Assembly (NCBI GenBank): GCA_964431495.1
Contig: CAYSJU010000045.1
Span: 1-7,800, forward strand
Reading direction: 5' to 3'
Length of the DNA: 7,800 bases
Source of the DNA: CAYSJU01 sp964431495
Lineage (GTDB): Bacteria > Omnitrophota > Gorgyraeia > Tantalellales > Tantalellaceae
Part shown: positions 1 to 7,600 of the stretch, piece after piece
Layout of the letters: each line of letters opens with the position of its first letter
Position numbering within the stretch: the first letter of the stretch is position 1
Translations under genes and position numbers: made by a program
The notes under the pieces: generated by a model
The model's input: only the letters and a program-made list of their open reading frames with translations
What the model was told of the DNA's origin: nothing
The model's database searches: none

Positions 1-3
1 GAG

Positions 4-1503
4 ATGGATTTAATCTTTTCAAAGTATAAAAAGATATCTTCCTTTTTTCTCATCTGCATCTGTCTCTTGCTCCTTTCATGGTCGACCGCGCAACCCGACG
101 CTTCCGCGGATTCAGTAGAAGCCCTGCGAAAGGACCTCCAGCAGGCCTACACGTATATCAGCTATCTTGAAAAACGCCTTGTACTGGTGGAAGAAAAGGT
201 GCGCAGCACCCAGTTTGAGGGGCAGGAAGCCCGCAAATATGAGGATGAAGCCCGCCAGGCCGCACGCGAGGCGCACAACCTCGCAGAAGCCCTGACAAAA
301 GGGTTCCAGTATCACGGGTACCTCCGTTCCGGGTTCGGCGTAAACGGGGAAGGCGGCCACCAGGTCGCTTTCATGGCGCCCGGGGCCGAGTCGAAATACC
401 GCCTTGGCAACGAATTAGAGACATACGGGGAACTGCGTTTCGTAAAAGATTTTATCGCGGAAGACCCGCTTGACCTGAGCAAACCGTTCTTTAGCACGGA
501 AGTGCTGCTGGCTTTCAGGACGAATGAATACGAGAACTGGGATCTCCTGAACGACCAGGTATACATGATACGGGAATCGTTCGCCCAGATGGGTAATTTC
601 CCCTGGGCCCCGGGCGTGAAGTTCTGGGCAGGGCAGCGCTTCTACCGACGTATCGATATCCACATAATCGACTTCTACTTTTTTGATATGAGCGGTTACG
701 GCGGCGGATTTGAGGATGCCCCGCTTGGAGATTTCGGAAAACTCGCTGTCGCTTACCTCGGCGGATCGACCGACAGATACAATTGCTCGAAGATGGGCGA
801 GGTTGCAAAAAATAGCGCTGATATCCGTATTTATGATATAGACGTGCCGTTCGGGAAAGGCATGATCTGGCTCTCTCCCTCGGCGATAAAAGGAGGAAAA
901 TATCTGACGCCGGACGGTGCCAACCAGAGATATGAAGACGCGTGGGGCCTTGCCGCTGGCTTCCTCCACACGATAGATAAGCCATTCGGCGTCAATGGTT
1001 ATAATAAATTATCCATCCAGTACGGAAACGGATCAAGCTACAATTTTCTTCCAAATGTAGTGGCCCCTGACGAATACCTGCAGGGCAGGAAAAGGCTGCG
1101 GTTCACGGAAAGCTGCGTGATAGAACCCACGGACAATTTCTCAATGATGGGTGACATTGTCTACCAGTTCTACAACAACGGCGCGCCTTCGAAAAATGAG
1201 CTGCACTGGTTCTCAATAGGCGCCAGACCCATCTATCAATTCACGGAGAACGTGGCATTGGCCATTGAGGCCGGTCTGGATAAAACGTGTAGTGAAGTGG
1301 ACCACTTTGACGACTTCCTTTTCAAATTGACGGTGGCGCCTGAGCTACGGATCAATAACCAGTTTCTTGGAAGACCTGTCCTCCGCGCGTACGTTACTTA
1401 CGCCACATGGGGCCCTGATTTCAAGGGACTTATAGGAGGAGAAGCCTACAGGACCAAGATGAATGGATTGAACGCCGGGGTCCAGATGGAATCATGGTGG
1501 TGA
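4..1503 (+). CDS. LamB/ScrY-type sugar porin (maltoporin family), outer membrane
   Basis: Probable trimeric 18-stranded outer membrane channel for facilitated diffusion of oligosaccharides. The 499-residue product starts with a signal peptide (charged SKYKK, then a hydrophobic stretch at about residues 11-29; possible cleavage after A29 or A35). Residues 37-98 are a charged, Ala/Glu/Arg-rich helix with coiled-coil character. The barrel begins near residue 101 with GYLRSGFGVNG and SKYRLGNELETYGEL, then FWAGQRFYRR, HIIDFYFFDMSG and FGKL, all close to E. coli LamB. It ends in QMESWW, whose terminal aromatic residue fits a BAM signal. The length and the coiled-coil extension resemble sucrose porin ScrY (about 505 aa) more than LamB (446 aa). 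The ATG has only three bases before it in the window, so the ribosome site cannot be judged; this start is chosen because it opens a good signal peptide. The sugar substrate cannot be told from sequence. The gene converges on holA with a 17-base gap. Confidence 0.93.
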   Translation: MDLIFSKYKKISSFFLICICLLLLSWSTAQPDASADSVEALRKDLQQAYTYISYLEKRLVLVEEKVRSTQFEGQEARKYEDEARQAAREAHNLAEALTKGFQYHGYLRSGFGVNGEGGHQVAFMAPGAESKYRLGNELETYGELRFVKDFIAEDPLDLSKPFFSTEVLLAFRTNEYENWDLLNDQVYMIRESFAQMGNFPWAPGVKFWAGQRFYRRIDIHIIDFYFFDMSGYGGGFEDAPLGDFGKLAVAYLGGSTDRYNCSKMGEVAKNSADIRIYDIDVPFGKGMIWLSPSAIKGGKYLTPDGANQRYEDAWGLAAGFLHTIDKPFGVNGYNKLSIQYGNGSSYNFLPNVVAPDEYLQGRKRLRFTESCVIEPTDNFSMMGDIVYQFYNNGAPSKNELHWFSIGARPIYQFTENVALAIEAGLDKTCSEVDHFDDFLFKLTVAPELRINNQFLGRPVLRAYVTYATWGPDFKGLIGGEAYRTKMNGLNAGVQMESWW

Positions 1504-1520
1504 TCAACCCCTCTGTAATA

Positions 1521-2459
1521 TCAAGCCGCGAAAGCTGCAATAAGCATATCCATGGCCAATAAGGGATTTTTCAGGCCGGACTTTATCTCGCGATCGGTCC
1601 GGAACAGAAGCGATAACCAGTGTTCCATTTTTTTCGCGGAATATTTTTCGGCCTGCTGTTTGAGCCTTTTCACGTAAGCGGCGGAATACCCCAGTTCCCC
1701 GGCAATAGCGTCGACTCCAAGCCCTTTATCCGCAAGAAGCTTTATGCTGCGCATCACGCGCGTGTACCAGCCAAGGTATCCGATTATCTCCTGGGGGCTC
1801 TTTTTCTCGTTATAAAGGTCGTTAAGTATGCGGAACGCCCATTTGGCGTTACGGCTGTTAATAGCGTCAGCCAGCTTAAAAACAGCCTCGGTAACGCTGC
1901 GGCCCACGAGCTTTTCAACTTCTTTAACGTCTATCCTGTCCCCGCCGGAATAAGCGGCCAGCTTTTCAAGTTCCGCTCTCACCCCTGAAGTGTCCACGCC
2001 TTTCAATTCCACGATAAGGTCCACGGCCCTCGGCGAGATCTCCACACCATGCTTTTTCATGAAATTCCTTATCCACTTTTTCATGGTATCAGGGGTGGGC
2101 TTGTCCGCGGCCACTGTCTTCATCAACCGGGACAGCTTTTTGTAATGGCCGGTCTTCTTGAAGGAAGCGCCAGCGGAAATAACCAGGACGCTGCTGGCAA
2201 AAGGTCTCTCCATGTAGCTGACCAGATCCTCCCCCGAGCTTTCCGAAAGGTCCTGAACCTCCTTCAACAGGACTACCCTCTTCTCTGAAAGGAACGGCAG
2301 GGTGTTAAGCGCGGCTTTGGCACCGTCAATATCGGAAGGAGTATGGGTTGAATAATTGAGATCCTCCTCTTCGGAGGAAAGAAATGTGCTTACTATTTTG
2401 CGTATTTCACGCGCTCTTATGTATCCGTCATTGCCGACGATCAGGTAATTCTCGCTCAC
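1521..2459 (-). CDS. holA: DNA polymerase III subunit delta
   Basis: The delta subunit of the clamp loader opens the beta sliding clamp during replication and acts in the cytoplasm. The 312-residue product is near the family length (E. coli 343). It opens with YLIVGNDGYIRAREI, matching the YLLxGxD(x)xL start of HolA proteins. An AAA+-like but non-ATPase N-terminal domain follows, with LNTLPFLSEKRVVLLKEV (residues about 52-69, the usual 'LPFFSxKRLVxL' region). The middle domain has the DxSGVRAELEKLAAY helix typical of the family, and the helical collar domain ends in KNPLLAMDMLIAAF. The start codon is GTG at 2459-2457. An AAAGGGA stretch about 10 bases upstream could serve as a somewhat distant Shine-Dalgarno site. 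It lies 25 bases downstream of the LptE-like gene on the same strand; lptE-holA linkage is also found in E. coli. No frameshift or missing region was seen. Confidence 0.93.
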   Translation of the reverse strand: MSENYLIVGNDGYIRAREIRKIVSTFLSSEEEDLNYSTHTPSDIDGAKAALNTLPFLSEKRVVLLKEVQDLSESSGEDLVSYMERPFASSVLVISAGASFKKTGHYKKLSRLMKTVAADKPTPDTMKKWIRNFMKKHGVEISPRAVDLIVELKGVDTSGVRAELEKLAAYSGGDRIDVKEVEKLVGRSVTEAVFKLADAINSRNAKWAFRILNDLYNEKKSPQEIIGYLGWYTRVMRSIKLLADKGLGVDAIAGELGYSAAYVKRLKQQAEKYSAKKMEHWLSLLFRTDREIKSGLKNPLLAMDMLIAAFAA

Positions 2460-2484
2460 GCGTTAATATCCCTTTTGTCATCCC

Positions 2485-3105
2485 CTACCAATATTCGACC
2501 GTGCGTTCGACGATCCGCTCCGCCAGGTCCTTTACCGCGGCGATCTGCGCCTCGGGTTCGGTCATCCTGTTCGGACCAGACACGTAATAGTTCATCTGGC
2601 CCATGAACCTCTCCTCTTTCCACATCAGCTCGCCGTTCCGGTTGTCATAGAGCTCTATGTTGACGAATATCTCTATCCTGAACTCTTCGACATTGTAATT
2701 GCCGCTGTAGCTGAGAGGGATCTGCCTTATGTCCACAAGGGTCCCTTTCAGGAGAAGCGCCGAGTCCGTGTCCGGGTCGATCTCAAGCTTCCTGTTAAAA
2801 ATAAAACCATTGATAACCGCCCTGGTGATCTGGTTCTCAACACCCGGCCAGTAAGTGTAACTGGACCTCTTGTTGGATATCTCCCTGGTGGTGTTTATTT
2901 CATTTACGAAGTTATCCACGTGTATGGAATCAAGGTCGGCGGGAAGAAGCGAAGCCGCCGAATAGCCGCATCCGCAGGCTAAAAAACACAGGGATATAAT
3001 TATAAAAAATCGGGAAACTACAGGACACAACGACAGTTGTATTGATTCCCGCTTCCGCGGGAATGACGGCTGCGGGAACAACGGCTGTAAGGATCTTCTT
3101 GTCAC
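2485..3105 (-). CDS. lptE: LptE-like LPS-assembly lipoprotein
   Basis: Probable outer membrane lipoprotein that plugs the LptD barrel and helps insert lipopolysaccharide. The 206-residue product has a hydrophobic segment (RFFIIISLCFLACGCGYS) with candidate lipidated cysteines C44 and C46; C46 directly precedes GYS, as in the (S/G)CGY mature start of LptE proteins. The body fits the family: SLLPADLDSIHVDNFVN, then a hydrophobic helix near VENQITRAVINGF, strand-rich LLLKGTLVDI and FRIEIFVNIELYDN, and a C-terminal helix. The GTG start (3105-3103) overlaps the TGA of the BamD-like gene as GTGA and has AAAGGA about seven bases upstream, which supports this start and translational coupling. The leader is unusually long: about 30 residues precede the hydrophobic core, and residues 14-23 (SFPRKRESIQ) are encoded by a dispersed-repeat-like palindrome. 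A TTG at codon 26 would give a normal signal peptide but has no good ribosome site. Family assignment is fairly sure; the symbol rests on context plus these motifs. Confidence 0.8.
   Translation of the reverse strand: MTRRSLQPLFPQPSFPRKRESIQLSLCPVVSRFFIIISLCFLACGCGYSAASLLPADLDSIHVDNFVNEINTTREISNKRSSYTYWPGVENQITRAVINGFIFNRKLEIDPDTDSALLLKGTLVDIRQIPLSYSGNYNVEEFRIEIFVNIELYDNRNGELMWKEERFMGQMNYYVSGPNRMTEPEAQIAAVKDLAERIVERTVEYW
3037..3067. repeat. REP-like palindromic dispersed repeat inside the lptE leader region
   Basis: A perfect 8-bp inverted repeat, ATTCCCGC (3045-3052) and GCGGGAAT (3057-3064), encloses a TTCC loop and is flanked by GTC on the far side (GTCATTCCCGCGGAAGCGGGAATC when read on the minus strand). 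This matches the common dispersed bacterial palindrome whose reading frames give peptides like PAKAGIQ, IPASAGMT or FPRKRESI. Here the coding frame gives SFPRKRESIQ. It lies within the coding region, between the lptE start and its signal-peptide core. That it recurs in this genome is inferred; only one copy is in the window. Confidence 0.7.
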
Positions 3106-4076
3106 TTTTTTATCCTTTTCTGCAGATAGGCTGTCTTGTCTTTCACCTGGCCGGCCGCGCTGGTATCGGGATATTTGCTCAGTATTTCCCTGTAATAAAT
3201 AAGCGCGCTTTTGTATTTTCGCTGTTTCTCATAAAAAACAGCCACATTCATAAGGCTTTCGGCCTTTCTGTTCCTTAATAGGTCTATGGCCTTGTCCGCT
3301 TCCTCCGCTATGGCCGGGATGGCCGTGGACTTGGCTATCCTTTCGAACTTACTGAGGGCTTCTTCCGTGCTCTCCTGGGCGTAATCCGGGTCGAGGGAGG
3401 CCTCGTACGTGGTATAAGCAAGCTGGTATTTCGACTCCTGCAGAAGTTTGCTGTTGGGATAATCAGTAAGCAGTATTTCGTAGGTATCGATGGCCTCATT
3501 ATATTTCCTCTGTCTTCTGTAACATTCCGCCATCTTGAACAACGATTTATCCGCGAACTTCCCATACGAGCTGTTCTCCACTATCTTTTTGTATATATCG
3601 ATCGCCTTATCGAGCGCGGTATTCAGCTCCAGGTCACCTACCAGTTTCGGGGAATGCTTGGTCTGAAAAATATTGGCGATATTGTATTCGCGCTCAATTA
3701 TCTCCTCCATGCGTTTGGTATAGGGGTAATTTTTAAGGGTCTTCTGGTAGTTCTCATGGGCGAACCAGTATTTTCCCAGCTCCTCGAAGGAACGGCCGGC
3801 GTAATACTGCGATTCCGGGGCGATGTTCGAATCCTTATACTTATCGGTCAGGTGGACAAACTCATCCGCGGCCCGTTTAAAGTCCTTATCCTTGAAAAAC
3901 TGCATCGCGTATTCGAACTGCTCAGACGGAGAGTCCTTTACCGCGAACTTGGGATTCACAACGCCATTTTCCTTGGGCTGCCATATCCAGAAGGCATGAC
4001 AAACCTCGCAGGTTTGCAGGGTAATAACAGAAAAAATAGCTATATAGACAAGTATAAATGAGATGTTTTTCTTCAT
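3102..4076 (-). CDS. BamD-like tetratricopeptide repeat protein, envelope
   Basis: Probable periplasmic or membrane-associated TPR protein resembling BamD (ComL/YfiO), the scaffold lipoprotein of the barrel assembly machinery. The 324-residue product has an N-terminal signal sequence (KKNISFILVYIAIFSVITL) with a possible signal peptidase I site after CHA at residue 28, just before FWIWQPKENG. C23 (LQTC) is a poor lipobox, so lipidation as in classical BamD is not evident. TPR-like helices begin near residue 51 (SPSEQFEYAMQFFKDKDF, KRAADEF) and recur at YYAGRSFEELGKY, FKMAECYRRQRKYNEAIDTY, and NVAVFYEKQRKYKSALIYY, with the KYPDT/DYPNS turns typical of BamD. It is longer than E. coli BamD (245 aa), so it may carry extra repeats or be a broader TPR relative. 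ATG at 4076-4074 follows a strong promoter-like sequence; no good Shine-Dalgarno is visible. Its stop overlaps the lptE-like start, which supports a role in outer membrane assembly. Confidence 0.8.
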   Translation of the reverse strand: MKKNISFILVYIAIFSVITLQTCEVCHAFWIWQPKENGVVNPKFAVKDSPSEQFEYAMQFFKDKDFKRAADEFVHLTDKYKDSNIAPESQYYAGRSFEELGKYWFAHENYQKTLKNYPYTKRMEEIIEREYNIANIFQTKHSPKLVGDLELNTALDKAIDIYKKIVENSSYGKFADKSLFKMAECYRRQRKYNEAIDTYEILLTDYPNSKLLQESKYQLAYTTYEASLDPDYAQESTEEALSKFERIAKSTAIPAIAEEADKAIDLLRNRKAESLMNVAVFYEKQRKYKSALIYYREILSKYPDTSAAGQVKDKTAYLQKRIKK

Positions 4077-4099
4077 GATAGATAACTATGGCTGGATAC

Positions 4100-4129
4100 A
4101 TTCTAACCCACAGAACTCGAACCTGTCAA
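4100..4129 (-). promoter_or_regulatory. Sigma-70-type promoter for the BamD-like/lptE/holA operon
   Basis: On the minus strand a perfect -35 TTGACA (4129-4124) is followed after 18 bases by TAGAAT (4105-4100), five of six matches to TATAAT. Transcription would start near 4093, leaving a leader of under 20 bases before the ATG at 4076. The 90-base gap after the PilZ gene (4077-4166) holds nothing else clear. Confidence 0.6.
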
Positions 4130-4166
4130 TCGTAAAACTCTCCCAACCATGCCGGCAGGCGAGCTA

Positions 4167-4571
4167 TTACGCTGATTCTACAGCGGGTTTCTGTTCGGAA
4201 CTGTCAACCCCGGATTCGTTATAGAGTGAAAGGCTGTTAACGTACTTGGAAATGAGCTCCTTGTCCTTTTTGGATATCTCCAAAAACTGATTACCCACTT
4301 CGTAGTCGTCACCCGAACCCGTTCTCCGTATCCAGGCTACCTTTGAAATAGCCTTTATGGGCTTCGTGAGCATAGGGATATCCAGTTCCAGAATCAACCG
4401 GCAAGCCATGGAAATAAACTCGTTGGTCCTGAAATGAACGCCACCCAGGCTCAGATTCCTGCTTAAAGAGCCCAAACCTATAGTTCCGGCCCCGTCACGC
4501 AGTTTGCGGTACTTCACAGGAATGTGTGTCTTCACCCTTGGATACTTCCTCTTTTCCATTGTTTCGCTCAC
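4167..4571 (-). CDS. PilZ domain protein, probable c-di-GMP receptor
   Basis: Small cytoplasmic protein (134 aa) made of essentially one PilZ domain, which binds cyclic di-GMP and changes the activity of a partner. Both ligand motifs are intact: RxxxR at residues 8-12 (RKYPR) and (D/N)xSxxG at residues 39-44 (NLSLGG, followed by VHF). Beta strands expected for the barrel follow (CRLILELDIP, KAISKVAWIRR, YEVGNQFLEI) and then a helix (KKDKELISKYVNSL). The last 16 or so residues are a polar tail. No membrane segment or second domain is seen, so the output is unknown. The start is taken as GTG (4571-4569) because GGGGGT lies about six bases upstream; ATG at codon 5 (4559) is the alternative and also keeps the whole domain. 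The stop TAA is followed at once by an in-frame TAG. It has its own promoter-like sequence upstream, so it need not be cotranscribed with the protease gene. Confidence 0.9.
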   Translation of the reverse strand: MSETMEKRKYPRVKTHIPVKYRKLRDGAGTIGLGSLSRNLSLGGVHFRTNEFISMACRLILELDIPMLTKPIKAISKVAWIRRTGSGDDYEVGNQFLEISKKDKELISKYVNSLSLYNESGVDSSEQKPAVESA

Positions 4572-4599
4572 GTAGTACCCCCATGTATTATTAATATCT

Positions 4600-4628
4600 A
4601 CTATACCACCAATTGTTGTGTCTTACAA
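4600..4628 (-). promoter_or_regulatory. Sigma-70-type promoter for the PilZ gene
   Basis: On the minus strand TTGTAA (4628-4623, four of six matches to TTGACA) is followed after 17 bases by TATAGT (4605-4600, five of six matches to TATAAT). The predicted start of transcription is near 4593, about 20 bases before the GTG. The surrounding DNA is AT-rich relative to the genes. Confidence 0.5.
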
Positions 4629-4640
4629 ATTATTTTTTGT

Positions 4641-4682
4641 TGTCATCTCGCCCGGGGCTGAAACAAGCGAGTCGAGGAATCT
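4641..4682. repeat. Possible dispersed intergenic repeat with small inverted repeat
   Basis: The segment begins TGTCATCTCG and ends GTCGAGGAATCT, the kind of ends seen in dispersed intergenic elements of the 'GTCAT...GAGGAATCT' type. Inside are the arms CTCGC (4647-4651) and GCGAG (4667-4671). It starts three bases from the stop codon of the protease gene. The stem is short, and an A-rich rather than T-rich stretch follows on the minus strand, so it does not look like an intrinsic terminator for that gene. Only one copy is in the window, so its repeat nature is inferred. Confidence 0.35.
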
Positions 4683-4684
4683 GA

Positions 4685-7600
4685 TTACTGCCCGACCGGT
4701 AGAGCGCCATTTTTCTCTTCCATCTTCATCGGATGTCCGGTAAACTGCTGCCTGTTCTTCCGTTGCGCCTCGTAAAGGGCAACAACTTCATCCACATCAG
4801 CGCCCTTGATCTCTTTTTCTTCCTCTGCCTGTTCTTCTTCCTCTTGATTATTTAACAAACCATACTCATCGTATCCGGCATTTTCTTCTTCTCTCCCGGT
4901 GGTTATTATCTTGAGTTCTCTCAGAACATCCTCTGTTGTCATCTCCGGGTCCTCTTCAAGTAAAAGAGCTGTCAACCCGGCAATAAAAGCCGCTGAATAG
5001 GAGGTCCCTGCTTGGTTCTCATCAGTATCTTCCAGCGTGACCATGTCCCACGGCGCCAGTAGATCAAGCTCGCTGCCGTAATTGCTCCACGATGAAAACT
5101 CACCGCCGGCTTCGACTGAACCGACAGTGATAACTTCATCCTGAGCAGCCAGGCTGTTAGCCATGATCTGTGTGCCTTCATTCCCCGCCGCGGCTATCAT
5201 TATAGCGCCCTTGTCATAAGCGTATTCAAGAGCCGATTCCACCTTTTTACTTATCGGGAACAGGCTGAACGGCATGGAAAGGATGTCAGCCCCGTTATCC
5301 ACGGCAAATCGTATGGCATCCGCGACAATACTTGAACTCGTCTCTTTTGCTTCATCAAATATGTTCAGCGACAGGAGATCAACGCCCGGCGCTACACCCT
5401 GCCCGCTATTACCCGTGATAATACTGGCAGTCGTGGCCCCGTGCCCGAAAAGGTCATTATAACCACTCCCTCCGAGATCATAGCTGCCGATAAGATCGAT
5501 ACTCAGCCGGGCAAGGTCAATACCGGAATCCAGGAACGCTATAGTGACGCCCTCTCCGGTATACATACCCTTCAGATCGTCCAGATCGCTGAAGAAACGC
5601 TCCATGTCATCCGGCAGAAGCGAATCGCCTGTCTCGCCGATCTTGACGCTTTCCTCTATCTCTTCGCCAACAAGCAGCGATGTAAGGTCAGCTCTTACCG
5701 GTTTATCCGGAAGCGTGTAGAATTCAGGCGCGCCGGTAACAGCCCTTGTCTTCGATCCATCCCAGGTCCCATCTGCCTGCCATGAGTCCGCGTGATCCCA
5801 GGTCCATGTACCCCCTACATCTACATAGATATCCTTATACTTAAGGTTGCCATTCGACCAGTAAGTATACAGCTCCAGATCAGTTCCGTTCATGTACCAT
5901 TTTGTCACACCATTGTCGTAATCCGCGGCCGTTTCCCAGTGTGTTATAGTGCCATTGGTCGGATGCCAGTAAGTCTTTGTTTTATAACCATCTACGTCAA
6001 AATACTCCACACCTTCACCTGTACTGGTAAGCTTCTTGTGAAGTCTCTCTGTCGTGGGATAATACCACAAAGTAGTAAGCCAGCCGGTCTCAGTAGCGCC
6101 GCTCCTGGAAGAGAATTCCTCTTCTTTCTTCTTTCTTTCGCTGGTACCGTCCCAACTCAGAGTCTTGAACACATGTCCGTCAGAAGCCCTCTGATATCTT
6201 ATCGTCCGGCCCAAATCTTCATCCTTATATTCGTAGTATATATTTCCAAATTCATCCGAAGCCGAGATCTCCTTCTCATGCAGCCTCTCGCTAAGAGTGT
6301 AATATGTATAATCATACTGGGCCAGTAGATTTGTCAAATCAGGATTCTTTGGATCCGAATAGTCGCCGGTGCCATAGCAAATTTTCTTCGAATGTTTCTC
6401 GGTATCTGCCCAGTATTCATAAGAACGAGCATATTCCGCGAATGGCGGCGGCCCGGGAAAGGGCAGGATATCCACATCGGTCCGGCCATGGGTAACCATC
6501 ATATCTCCATTACTGGCCGTATAATAGTCTTCATATATATAGTGCCAGTATGCGTCCATGGACGGAGTGGCCGGATATGTTATATTCACTGATTCCATCC
6601 AGCCGTTGGCGTAATAAGTATGTTTGGTTATCGCGGGGCCGTCATACTCATACATCAGCACCAGCCCGGCCAGCACGGGATTGCTCGGGTTGGTATAGTC
6701 ACAGCTGGTGTAGCAGTATTTTCTGTACCAATCGCCAGCCGGGTCATCATAATACACATACTTATACCCCACCGCGTTATATTCACCGGCGTTCGGCGCG
6801 ACTAATCTCTGCACATCCACCCGGCCATCGTCCATATAGTGATAATACACGTTGCCGAATCCGTCGTCGCCGTTAGTCGTCTTGGACTCCATGTTTCCGT
6901 TGGCATAATACGTGTACTTGGTCTCCCACACGCCCGCAGCATCGTATTCTATATGCTCCCTCATTACCCATGACGCGTGGCCCGGGGTGTAATTATTCTT
7001 GTGGTCATACACGTACCTGTCAGTCCGTTCTGTCGTCACTATGTCGTTCCGTAACGGGTCCCCTATGGTCACATCATACTGGCCGTGATACTCGTTCTGG
7101 ATGACCTGTCCCGCTGCCGGGCTCTCCCAGTCCCAGGTCTTGTATACAGGATCTGTCACGTGGTTATCATAGTAAAGCGTTACCCTGTCCTGTGCTGTGG
7201 ATGAATACTCCGTTATAGTACCAGTGCTGGAGATATCCCTCATGGACCAGCCGCTGGCATAATACTCGTACGCAGCATCTACCGTCACGCCGCCCGCCTT
7301 GTACAGTATATGTTGCCTCGTCACCCATGACGCGTGGCCCGGGGTGTAATTATTCTTGTGGTCATATACAAACCTTTCGGTCCGCTCACTCTGCACCACG
7401 TCGTCCCTTAACGGATCTCCGAGCGACACATTGTATGTGCCGTCATAGATGTCCTCTGTTACCTGTCCCGCTACAGGGCTCTCCCAGTCCCAGGTCTTGT
7501 ATTCGGTCTCGCTCGCGTCATAGAACAGACTTAGCCTGTCCTGCGGAATATCAAAATACTCTAATATGTCACCATTACTCAGTATCTCCCTCCTCGCGTG

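Noticed and set aside
415..969. Minus-strand open frame of 184 codons inside the porin gene
   Set aside because: It is a shadow: the plus frame has clear LamB motifs throughout, and the antisense product shows no recognisable domain.
1500..1535. Bidirectional terminator between the converging porin and holA genes
   Set aside because: No stable stem with a T-run is visible in the 17-base gap or just around it.
3028..3030. TTG at codon 26 as the lptE start
   Set aside because: It would give a normal-length signal peptide, but no ribosome site is visible before it. The GTG at 3105 has AAAGGA at good spacing and overlaps the upstream stop.
3045..3064. Hairpin as an intrinsic terminator after the BamD-like gene
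   Set aside because: It is inside the lptE coding frame, has no T-run after it on the minus strand, and matches a known type of dispersed palindrome.
4150..4165. TGCCGGCA palindrome downstream of the PilZ gene as terminator or operator
   Set aside because: It is only eight bases with no T-run or second half site. It could be a fragment of a dispersed repeat, but this cannot be supported.
4647..4671. CTCGC/GCGAG stem as terminator of the protease gene
   Set aside because: The stem is five base pairs plus wobbles with a long loop, and the following minus-strand sequence is A-rich rather than T-rich.
5792..6328. Plus-strand open frame of 178 codons opposite the repeat region
   Set aside because: Antisense to a clearly coding repeat protein, with no family features.
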